A stretch of DNA of 29,937 nt, taken from assembly GCA_000320545.1 (NCBI GenBank), contig ADNK01000038.1, positions 1 to 29,937 on the forward strand. Direction: 5' to 3'. The notes under the pieces are model-generated. The model was not told where the DNA came from and made no database searches. It saw only the letters and a program-made list of their open reading frames with translations. Positions within the stretch are counted from its first letter, which is position 1. The number at the start of each line of letters is the position of its first letter. The stretch is from Bigelowiella natans CCMP2755 (Eukaryota > Cercozoa > Chlorarachniophyceae). Below are positions 1-9,182 of the stretch, piece by piece. Both the position numbers and the translations under genes were made by a program.

Positions 1-156
1 CCATGTACTAAGCATCTGTGTGTACGTATAACAATAGTGTACTCCATGCACCTACGGTGGTTCTTGAATTATCTTGCGCGTACATAGAAATGCCATGCTA
101 GCAAGCATGCATGGCGGGGGGGGGAGGGAGAGGAGGAGGAAGAAAGCACTGACGCT

Positions 157-193
<37 letters not shown>
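157..193. repeat. (ATC)n microsatellite
   Basis: About 12 copies of ATC/TCA. It lies just past the probable donor at 202 of the minus-strand CLU locus, hence inside an intron. Confidence 0.9.
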
Positions 194-201
194 AGCACGA
201 C

Positions 202-1167
202 CTTGACTCGAACCTGACTTTCATCAAAATCCACGGTGTGAAACACGAAGACCTCCTCCCTGCCCTTCTCGTCGACGACGACGCTGTTGTGCGCGCCATC
301 GTTGCCGTCGGAGAAAGGAGGCCTGCCGTCCTTGCTTCTGCTGCTGCGACTACCACCATCGCTCTCATCACCACCTTCGTTGGCTGCTTTCCTCCCACCA
401 CCACCACCACCAACGGCCTCTTTGAAGTCTTTCAGTGCCTCAGCTGTCGGCCTGGCACGCCACAACACAACGACGACAGCGAGCAACCACGACGACGATG
501 AAGAAGAAGATGACAGGAAGAGAGAGAAAGAGAGAGAGAGAGGGGGGGGGGGAAGCGCACGGCGACGACGACAACCCATACATCAGATCATCGATGAAGT
601 GCTTAAAGGCAGCTGCGGCTGCTACTACAGTGATATAACCTCTTATTACCTTATCCTAGCACTCTCCACGAGGTATACAATTATACGCACCAGGAGGGGT
701 CGGCACCTTGACCTGAGTCTCTTCTTAGAGAGGAAGAATGTGCCTTTCCTCCCCTTATCGTCGCTTTGACCTCGAGGGTCATCTGCTTCTGCTGCAGCCG
801 TAGTAGCGGCTATATCATCATCAGCAGCAGCACCACCACCACCACCAGCCTCATCACCATGCGTTTTTGAGTCAGTTGGCACTCTTGCTTCCTGCAGAGC
901 AACCTTTCCAAATCTCCGGATGATGCCCTCGTACACCTTGTCGGTCGCCATAGAATCGTCCAAAGAGCGCCAGCGTGAGTCGCCAGAGGAAACGACAGAT
1001 GCAGCCCATGTGAAGGGCACGTCAAGAAATTAGAGAAGTCGATCGCCAGAGAGAAGCGATGGAGGGTTTTTGGAAAAATGATGACATGAACAAAGAAACA
1101 AAGATCGAAGGGACAAAGAAACTAGGAAAACATTAATACAAGATTTAAAAAATGAAGAAGGAAAAGA

Positions 1168-1206
<39 letters not shown>

Positions 1207-1432
1207 GAGCTTATTTGCGGGGATTATCATCATTCGCGCAAGCTCTGAGCTCTCAGAGAGAAGAGCCGACAACACATCGCCAACAACCACTCAACACACC
1301 TTTGTTTGCCAAAATCTTTCTGAATTGACCACGAGATTGAAGAAACGCACGGTCCGCCGCTGTGAGTCAGTGATTCCGTGACGGGGCGTGAATGAAATGA
1401 AGAGGCATGGACAGCAGAGCGAATGGAGGCAT

Positions 1433-1480
<48 letters not shown>

Positions 1481-1680
1481 TGTGTGTGTAGAAGAAAGAG
1501 AAGAGAGTAGAGAGAGAGAGATAGTAAGGTGACCTGAAGGGAAAATTCCGACGTCGACCCGCCTTCCCTCAATCGTTTCCTCAGCAGGCATTTCAAGGTA
1601 CGCGTCACAATCTCCACCAACAATGTCTTTCTTGCCTGTTGTTGTTGTTGTTGTTATTGTAGTACCGAGGAGAGCACGAA

Positions 1681-1721
<41 letters not shown>

Positions 1722-3372
1722 AGTACATACACGCATATTTATAAGTGAAAACGCGCTCCTTTTTCTTCCCTTCCTTCCTCCCTTCCTTCCTCCCTTCCTT
1801 CCCTCCTACTTCCAAACCCCACCACCACCACCACCACCACCACCACCACCACCTGCAAGTTCCTCCGCAGGTGCGCCCTGAGCAAGCCGATATGCCGGCA
1901 GTTGATGCCCTCACGGTGCAGGACGCTGCTCACAGGCTCCGACAGCCTCACCGTCGTTCCCTCCTCGATGCGAGCAGCGAGCCCCGGGATGATAACGGAC
2001 ACAAGATACCTCGTCGCCTCCTCAGCACCCCTCTCCAGCCGCAACGCCTCCTCCAGCGGTGAGCCGCGAGAGAACCCGGTGAAGACGTCCGGGGAAAGGG
2101 GCGGCGTGATCCCGTTCTTTGCGATGTGCGCCAGCAGCTCGGGGCGCATTATCCTGAAGAATTCGGATTGGCGGCCGTTTCGAGGCAGGTGGCTCGCTAC
2201 CCAGGCGCATTCGGGGGGAAACGCCCTGGCGAGGTCGAGAGCGTACAGCCTGCCGTCCTTTCCCAGATGGAACTCGACATCGGCCGCCGTGAATATGCGC
2301 TTGCCCTGGACCGTGTGCTCGGCCAGGTGCAACCTGTTTGCGAGCAATCGATTGATTGTTTTGAGCTTAGCAGTGATGGGCGAGCGGAGGGATCAGGGTA
2401 TTCATCATCGTCATCATCGTCATCATCGTCATCATCGTCATCATCAAAATCAGGCGCCTATGTATGTTAGATGAACGAGTAGTAGTAGTAGTAGTAGTCG
2501 TCGTCGTCGTTGTCGTCGTCGTCGTTGTCGTCGTCGTCGTTGTTGTTGTTGTTGTTGTGGTGAAAGAGGTCGAGGATGGGGCACGGGCATCTGAGACGAG
2601 GTGCGTGCTTCCATGGAGGAAAGCATCATCTACACACTATTATTAGACAGATTGCGAGAGAGGAAAGCTGCTCCACGCGCTGTTCATACCGTCTTGCCAG
2701 GGCCTTAAGAGCCGCCCGAATAGTAGTACCATTCACTGCTCCTCCTCTTACTCCTCCTGATGCATCTCTCGTGGCAGTAGTTCCGTCCAACACAACCCCT
2801 GCATCGGCGTCATAACCATACACGAGAGAGCTCCATTTCCAGCGGCTGCTACTATCACCGCTGCTGCTAGAGGAATGGCGGTGGCCGCTGTCTTTGTCGC
2901 CATCGTGATTCCTTCTGCTGCTTCTATTAAGGGGGGGAGGGGGCCAAGGGAGGGAGGGGAAGCCGTGCTTTCCCTTTTCATCCCTGCGCGCGGTCCTTAG
3001 GAGCCACAGCGCCCGCCGCCGCCGCCGCCCGCGTCGCCATTCTGAATCTCCGATCCAGTCTCAGATACGATATAAAAACACTCAGACACAATGTAATAAT
3101 CCGCGCACTCGACCCCCACACTATGTGAACTCACTATCCTGATATATGAGGTGAACCACGCATATTCGAAGGGGAGGAAAAATCCCTGACACATAGAAAG
3201 CGGCCGCTGTTTGTGAAAGGCCAGATCGCCATGAGTGGGTTTTCTTGGAATTTTTCTTTTGCCCTTTGCGGCAGATCTTCGAAATTTATAAAATCTCCGA
3301 TTATGAAATCCACCCCTGATATTATATCGCCTTCTATTTTATATTTTATTTTCACACACACACACACACACA

Positions 3373-3416
<44 letters not shown>

Positions 3417-4025
3417 TGTGTGTGTGTGTGTGTGTGTTGCAATAACATAAAACATAGAAGCTAGATATGCAGAATTTCTGCTCCGATTCCTCGGTATAAT
3501 TCTTATTGTTGTTGTTGTTGTTCTTCTTCTTCTTCTTCTTGTTCTGACACTCGTAGCTCGGAGAGGTGCCCCCGTACAGCCAGCGGCCGCCTTGCTTGAG
3601 TCGGGGTCTCCACACAATTTGAATAAGATCCCGTTCACCAAGTACCTAGGCGAAAGAGAATAAATAGGGGGGGGTAGGACGAGGAGGAGGAAGATGATCA
3701 TTACAGCATCGATCACGCTCGTAATCTGATGATATAGGTGATGGTAGTCGTTCTCTTCCTCGTCTTCTTCCTTTCTTCTTTTTCCTTGCTTTCCTTCGCC
3801 ATCATACAACGCTGAGGGTCACTGCGCACGCAAGCAAGTTCCTACTTTCTTCCTCCTGCGAGCCCCCCGACACGATCGAGCGGACGCACGGTTTTTTCCG
3901 AATCTCGCACCTCTTGCTCCCTCACGATGACGCGAGCATACCTGCACAACACGACGGGGAGATGTGATTGTCTTGGGGGTGGCGGATAATATAGCAGTGG
4001 TGGTTTATGTCATGGAATACACACA

Positions 4026-4086
<61 letters not shown>

Positions 4087-4380
4087 GAAGGGGGGGAAGG
4101 AAATAGGAAAGGAAGCAGCACAGAGCTTTTCTTACATTCTTGCCATACTGACGAAATCCACAAATAGCTGGTGAAGATTTGAGTACCCTCCTTGGTGTAT
4201 CGCTGTTTGAAAAGGCCTATTCCAGTCCTTTCTGTCTCTAGCACCTGTTTCCTCATCTTCCCCCTCCTCTCTCGCCCCCTTCACTCCATGAAGATCAATC
4301 GTCCATTTGAACCTATTCGTCTTGTTCTTCTCCTTTCCATTCTTCCTCTCAGCCTTCATCCCTCTTCGCTCTTCAACTAC
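202..4380 (-). CDS. CLU (clustered mitochondria) domain exons
   Basis: CLU proteins (CLUH, Clu1/TIF31, FRIENDLY) are cytosolic RNA-binding factors that control nuclear mRNAs for mitochondrial proteins and mitochondrial distribution. Matches in order: DWNRPFQ...VDFVSMARMYARVIV (4380-4136 joined to 3941-3846), GGRKYLVNGILFKL (into 3645-3551), WLYGG (same exon, other frame), SSLVYGYDADAG (2923-2690), LARRLHLAEHTV, DVEFHLGKDGRLYALD, LARAFPPE, FFRIMRPELL and LHREGINCRHIGLLR (2333-1853), LLVEIVTRTLKCLLR (1635-1534), VRFFNLVVNSERFW (1359-1300) and VYEGIIRRFGKVAL (from 936). Junction phases agree for 2690/2333, 1853/1635, 1534/1359 and 1300/936. Exons between 3551 and 2923, where the family has a PLMxLxDYxGF motif, are not settled; an ORF at about 3313-3192 containing NPLMAIW is a candidate. 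The exon ending VDFDESQVRVK at 202 is probable. A one-base frameshift is suspected at 3603-3606. Confidence 0.82.
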
Positions 4381-4450
4381 CTGTGAAAGATTATGAGATG
4401 GAGTTGTGTTATCACCCTTCTCTCCCCAACAAACCTCACCCTGCACGATT

Positions 4451-4485
<35 letters not shown>

Positions 4486-5138
4486 GCCCCCTTCTTCTTC
4501 TTCTTCTTCTTCTTCTTCTTCTTCTTCTTCATCTTCATCTTGCTACTGCCTTCACCAATGCAAGAATTAGCTACTTACCATGCCATCGCTGTACGCGCGG
4601 ACCATCCTCCTTGGCTGACCTCGGTGCCCCCCCCCGGAGGAAGCAACCTGCAGCCTCTCCGACAAGTGCTGCGTGAGGGTGCTAATGTCCTCCGGAGAGA
4701 GCTTGTTGAAGACAGGGGATGGAGACGGCGATGAGCCCGACTGAGCAGCTATTGGCGGCGAGATCTTGGTGGTGAGGTGGCTACTGCTGCCTCTGCTGCT
4801 GCTGCTGCTGCTGCTCACAACCCTCGTAAACTCCGATTTTAGATCGGGATAAACCGTTGTCTTGTGCTCGTAGGTCCTCCCACCAACACTATTACTGTTG
4901 AAGGGCGACGAAAACGCCGATGACGACAACGGTTTTCCGGCTGCCGCCTCGTTCTGGAAGCCCCCAAGCCGATGAACATGCCTCATGGGCGGGATCCGTA
5001 GGTGAGATTTGAAGAAGATCTTCACCGTGATATTCATCTTGCGGCTTCCGAACCTACCACCAGCACCAGCACCAGCAGCAGCAGCAGCACATAAATGTTT
5101 GGCGGTGTTGGAGCTGGTAGTGCTAAGTGGTAGTAGTC

Positions 5139-5169
<31 letters not shown>

Positions 5170-5406
5170 CAGTAGCGGTGGTAGCGCGTGGTAGCGGCGG
5201 TTGCGTGCCACTAGGGGTGTGGGTGAAACAACGCAAATGTAAGCAATAGCGAGGTGCTGGCTCCTCCTTATTCCTTCACCCTCGTCCCTGCCTGTCTGTT
5301 GTGTTTGTCTTTGCATCGTCCTTGGATTGGATCGATGCTGCCGCTCAAACAAGTCAGAGACGTGGGGGGGGGGTTCCCCTGTCATCCCCTTCTCTATTAC
5401 TACCTT

Positions 5407-5442
<36 letters not shown>

Positions 5443-5665
5443 GATCTGTACCGTGAAATGGCGAAATTTCGGTGGAATCGCGAGCTAAGGGAAACAGACC
5501 GGCCTTGGAAGGTGAAGCGCACGCTGCTCACGTACTTCTTTAGAGGCTGGCAGCTCTGCGTTGTGATGATGACATCAGTAACGAGAAGGAGGGGAGAAAG
5601 AGGGTTCAGGAAGAAGACTGTTTCCGACGCAGAAGAAGCGCAAAGGAGAGACTCGTTACTACTAG

Positions 5666-5697
<32 letters not shown>

Positions 5698-7979
5698 ATA
5701 CTACTACCACCACTACAACTACAAATACGCCTCAGAAAAACCTTGTTGGACGCCCTGACAAACACGGTCCATTTCCCCTGCATGGCCCCCAGCCCCTCGT
5801 CGCCTGCGGGTCTCTCCACCGTGTTACCAATGCATAAGCCGTAGCGCCCAAGAAGCCGCCGAACTTTCTCCAGGTCGCCGCTGCCGCCGCCACTGCTGCT
5901 GCTGCTACTCGTGCTGCTGCTGTCGGTGGTGCCGTTCCTACGTCGCGCTCGCTGTGCACGAGCCTGCGCTCTTTTTTCTGATATTGATGATGACAGTGAG
6001 GAGGATTATGCTGCTGATGATGACTATTCCGCTCGCTATTGAGCATACCTTCCATGTACGTTATCGGCGCGCTGACACGTCTTCTTCCTCTTTGCCGCTG
6101 CAAGAGCGACTGGGGGGGCGGCGGTAGATTCAGGGGAGGAGGTGGCGGTACTGATTGCCTGCCTCCAGATCCTGCCAACGCAACACACACACAGAGGAGG
6201 GGGGGGGGGGGTCGGGAGGTTGGCGAATACGAGAGAAATGGCTTCTTCATATACGCTTATATAAATGCTGCAGCAGCAACTACTACACAGTTGTTCCTTG
6301 TACCGCTACCTTTAAAATCAGGGGCTAGTGAGAGGGGTGGAGGATATTTCCGCTCTTCTTCAGCTGCAGATGACGACAGGGACAGTTTGACGTTCTCGTC
6401 CAAGTAGTCATCGGCCCGCAGCGTGTCATACGCTTCGCATCTGAGAGAAAAACGGGAAAATCTACTCATCCGCATGGCGACGGCCACGCCGGTATCAACG
6501 CACATGCTTCGAGTGTTACGCACCTGCTATTGACCCTCTCTGGTTGGGGGGGGGCACTGGTGTTGGTGGCCCCCGTCTTGTCATCATCGTCGCGTCGTTG
6601 TTTCATATCGTTGGCATGGCTGTGATTGGGAACCTCCTTTTCATCTGTGTACTGAGGCGATGATGTGCGCCCTTGATTCCGTGCCTCAGGAGCCATAAAA
6701 ACAACTCGTCTCTTCTGGTCATGCTCTCCTCCATTGAGTGATGAATAGCCCTTTGATCGATTCGCCTCCCTGCCATCCCCCCCCCTCCACCCCTCCCCTT
6801 CACCATTGCGAAAATGACGGAACGGCTGGTAAACACGTGATCCCGTGAGACGCAATCCTCCTTCTTCTCCGGCCGCAGCTGCTGCTGATGATGATGCCAC
6901 TCCCAAGTTTAATGTTGTAGGTAGGGGCGAGGTTTTACCGTCATCATTACTACCCCCGGCACGGAGCGATTCGAACCACGGCGAAGATGACAGCGATGGA
7001 TGTTGTCGCTGTAGCGGCCGGTGAATCAAAGTATCCGCCTCATACGCAACTTTCCACCTCGGCGTCGCCATCGTGGCTGCCGCCGTCTGCGGCTTTGAGG
7101 TGATGCTGGTACCATCGATGGCTCGTTGTTGTGCCCCTCTTCCTGTGGGTTCTTCTTCCCCCGCCTGCTTTTTCTCTTGCTCTGCAAGCAATTTCCGGAT
7201 AATGGGAGACGGCGTCTCCTCATTGGTTTTGCTGCTGTGAATAACTGAAAGAAAAGTTTTCCGCATGCCAACGCGGAGCGGCATTTTCCCTCCTGGAGGA
7301 TCAGAGGCGGTGGGCCTATCCCGCTGATTTATTCGTGATGATGCGGATAGTGGCATTTCTGATGATGATGATGATGATGACGATTGTGATGATGGTGATG
7401 ATGGCGAGAGGGGTGATACAGTTGCGGGTGCGTGCTGTCGGGCATGGCTTGATGATTTATGGGCAAAAGTGCAGAACTTCTGATCCCATGTTTCGAAGCA
7501 GCTGCATCCCTGGGACGTTGAAGATATCGTCCCTGATACGCGCGCACATTATTCGTTAACAATACGCTACACTTATCGTGTTCAGGTTGCTGTTTTTACC
7601 GCAGTCGCAATAGGAACTCGTGAACCCCTTTGCTTCTAACACATGCCCTCTCTAATACAGGAAGGAAAACCAAGTTAATGCAAGACACAGTGCTTCGCAC
7701 GCGTATATCGACCAGAAAAGCATCTTAAAAAACAATAGGGAAAATGTGAAGATAATGAAAGCGGGAGAAGCAGTACATGGCATCTGTCTTTGCACACGAC
7801 ACACACTCCCAGTCCTTCCGAGTGCCCGCACGTCTTGCATCGAAAGAACTCCTGGCGAATATACTGCTTGGAGCCTCCATAACTCCTTGTGCAAATGCCC
7901 TTTCGCTGTTGATTGCCGTGATAATATAAAATTGGTGGAGGCTGCAATAGGGGAGGGATATTGGTGGAAAGATACTACA

Positions 7980-8010
<31 letters not shown>

Positions 8011-8224
8011 ACTACTCTTCCTACTGAAAGCTCTGGAACTAAGGCAGACGACGATTTTAACCAAAAATCAAGGGCCTCATTCAAACATCAAACCCGATCT
8101 TAAAGGATATGGTAAGCGCGGCCATTGTGTTGGATTTTGCTTTGTCGTACGAAACACCTGTGCTTGCCACACGATGATGCTACGGTCCGATTTGCTCATT
8201 TTGATCTCCAGCTCTCTCACCAAG
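202..8224 (-). CDS. Candidate fusion gene: UBR box - YEATS-like - CLU domain protein (multi-exon)
   Basis: Exons read from high to low coordinates: 8224-8158, 8075-8025, 7941-7777, 7651-7600, 7532-6524, 6440-6310, 5977-5742, 5555-5452, 5053-4579, 4380-4136, 3941-3846, 3645-3551, an unresolved stretch, 2923-2690, 2333-1853, 1635-1534, 1359-1300, 936 to about 858 or 713, and about 452-202. Nearly all junctions are GT-AG and keep phase. A plausible start is the ATG at 8199. The end lies beyond the left edge or is unresolved. One open question decides the gene count. After exon 5053-4579 a strong donor (ATG|GTAAGT) joins in phase 0 to a strong acceptor at 4380, giving one fused protein. If that donor is not used, a TAA at 4567 ends a 758-aa UBR-YEATS protein and CLU starts separately, perhaps at the ATG near 4359, only about 208 bp away. 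I know of no described protein with these three domains together. Confidence 0.5.
1169..1203. repeat. (AT)n microsatellite
   Basis: About 17 AT units in the intron between CLU exons 1300 and 936. Confidence 0.95.
1432..1489. repeat. (TG)n microsatellite
   Basis: Interrupted TG run in the CLU intron between exons 1534 and 1359; reads as CA on the coding strand. Confidence 0.95.
1684..1852. repeat. Compound microsatellite block: (CA)n, (TTCC)n, (CCA)n
   Basis: One CLU intron (1636-1852) is mostly three arrays: CA 1684-1719, a TTCC/CTTCC tract 1757-1812, and CCA 1818-1852. On the coding strand the CCA array reads GGT and begins exactly at the 5' splice site. Confidence 0.93.
2400..2560. repeat. 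Hexanucleotide and trinucleotide arrays
   Basis: A (TCATCG)n array at 2400-2446 is followed by a long composite of TAG, TCG and TTG triplets at 2479-2560 in the CLU intron 2334-2689. The triplets grade from TAG to TCG to TTG, which shows stepwise base change between expansions. Confidence 0.92.
3353..3437. repeat. Palindromic (CA)n-(TA)n-(TG)n microsatellite
   Basis: About 11 CA, then 18-19 TA, then about 12 TG units. The two ends are reverse complements, so the block is an inverted repeat of about 85 bp with no spacer. It lies in the unresolved part of the CLU locus. Confidence 0.95.
4019..4079. repeat. (CA)n(GA)n microsatellite
   Basis: CA to 4042 then GA to 4079, in the CLU intron 3942-4135. 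The same CA-to-GA order recurs at 29534-29590. Confidence 0.93.
4451..4530. repeat. (TTG)n and (TTC)n microsatellites
   Basis: About 12 TTG units followed, after CCCCC, by about 12 TTC units. They fill the intron that would join the YEATS and CLU parts. Confidence 0.93.
4567..7532 (-). CDS. Low-complexity linker and YEATS-like domain exons
   Basis: Exon 7532-6524 encodes about 335 residues rich in Ser, Gly, Arg and Glu with no recognised fold. Exons 6440-6310, 5977-5742, 5555-5452 and 5053-4579 then give a segment resembling a YEATS domain: KWTVFVRASNK, then LKKYVSSVRFTF, then a strand around FHRNFAISRFG, then MNITVKIFFKSH. This follows the family order W-x-V-x-V-R, V-x-F-x-L/F, P-F-x-V, and I-x-I-x-F-F-K. 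YEATS domains read acetyl- and crotonyl-lysine, mostly on histones. The usual G-W-G turn is missing (RFGSRKM), so ligand binding is doubtful. The acceptor of the 5555 exon could instead be at 5546, adding or removing three residues. Downstream of the domain come Ser-rich sequence and a helix-like VFNKLSPEDISTLTQHLSE. The fold call rests on motif spacing only. Confidence 0.58.
5135..5170. repeat. (TAG)n microsatellite
   Basis: About 11 TAG units in the intron between exons 5452 and 5053; (TAC)n arrays occur at 5409-5442 and 5660-5700 in this and the previous intron. Confidence 0.9.
7532..8224 (-). CDS. UBR-box zinc finger exons (N-recognin type)
   Basis: Exons 7941-7777 and 7651-7600 plus the start of 7532-6524 encode a complete UBR box. 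It reads C-T-R-S-Y-G-G, then RCKTC, GVCVVC, CHRGH, YCDCG and a final GCSC. This Cys/His order matches UBR boxes of the UBR4/BIG kind, which bind destabilising N-terminal residues of proteins in the N-degron pathway or serve as structural zinc folds. The last cysteines appear only if the 67-nt intron 7599-7533 is removed, which supports joining the box to the following low-complexity exon. Upstream exons 8075-8025 (17 codons) and 8224-8158 join in phase; the latter holds the candidate start ATG at 8199 (MSKSDRSII...). No RING or HECT domain is seen, so a ligase activity is not implied. The zinc-finger call is firm; the first two exons are less sure. Confidence 0.85.
7978..8012. repeat. (TAC)n microsatellite
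   Basis: About 11 TAC units inside the 83-nt intron between UBR exons 8025 and 7941. Confidence 0.92.
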
Positions 8225-9182
8225 CTGCTGCAGCTGCTGCTGCTGTAATGGTGTTCAGAAGGGGAGGGGGCGGGTAGGGAGTATTCATCATTGGTATCAG
8301 TATTGAGCAGAAGAGTCTCGGAGAAGACACATATTCACCTCCCGTCTCTGCTGAAGGACATTGACTCTGTTTCAAAAAAGACGAGGCAGGGGGATGGGCA
8401 GTTAGTTCGTCTTCAAACAGCAGACAGGACGGGGGATGGGAAAACACACATATCAAGATGCTACGAGTGTAAAAATACCCTGTGGGTCGTCCTCGATTCC
8501 CCTGAGGGCATCATTGTGGCGACGCCGATATCCGAACATCCTCCATTCGGAATATCAACTGCCCAGAAGAACAAACGTTAACACGATGTTCCCGCCCTTG
8601 CAATGCGAATACACGATACTTCGCACGAAAATTCATAAAATCTGTGTGTTAGTGGGTACCAATCTGAGGCTAAATTGCCACGAGAGGAGGGGGAGGAGCA
8701 GGAAGAGGAGCGCCGGTGGGCTTCGTTCGGAAGCGACTGCAATATAGTTTGTTCTTGTGTTGTTTTGTCTTCTTCTAGGAGTAATATTTAGGTTATTCTG
8801 AGGATATAAGTCCATGGAAATTACGCTTGAATCACTTCTATTCAATTTTTGCTTAAATGGATTCCGGACACAAATGATCGCATTTTTGGGAAGTTTCATG
8901 GTATAATTATTTCCAGATTCGATTATGGGGTGGCGGAGTACACTTGAATACAGTCTTATCCCCGGCACTACTTTTCATGCTAAAAACATCTGTAAACTTT
9001 ATTCCGCAGAAATGGAAGAAAGAGAATGAATCTTCAGTGGTGTCATGGCGGTGATGCTACGATTACGCTCATTCACCCTAATAATATCGTAACTTTTCCC
9101 CCCATATTCTAGGTAGAAAGGGAAACTTTCGAACCCAGGGGGTGCTTGCCTCTGCTGGCGAGCGAGACGAAGGATCGGAGGG
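8225..9182. promoter_or_regulatory. Head-to-head spacer between the minus-strand UBR gene and WDR91
   Basis: About 960 bp separate the probable 5' end of the minus-strand UBR-YEATS-CLU locus from the start codon of WDR91 on the plus strand, so promoters of both genes must lie here or extend into their first exons. I see no convincing core promoter element. ORFs exist on both strands (plus 8291-8581; minus 8968-8633) but neither shows a family motif or splice partners I can support. A GGAGG/AGGAGG-rich stretch lies near 8686-8712. Confidence 0.4.

Noticed and set aside
52-579. Long minus-strand frame with Ser, Val, Gly and Asp runs as a separate gene
   Set aside because: Most of it is microsatellite translated; only the VFVFHTVDFDESQVRVK part looks coding and fits as a late exon of the CLU locus.
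1367-1732. Frames rich in Thr-His or Val-Cys repeats on both strands
   Set aside because: They translate CA/TG microsatellites inside an intron.
2464-2646. Poly-valine ORF on the plus strand
   Set aside because: Pure translation of the TAG/TCG/TTG triplet array.
8291-8581. Plus-strand ORF of 96 codons upstream of WDR91
   Set aside because: No motif, no convincing start or splice partner; it lies in the head-to-head promoter spacer.
8633-8968. Minus-strand ORF of 111 codons
   Set aside because: AT-rich, no family motif and no phase-compatible join to the UBR exons that I could find.
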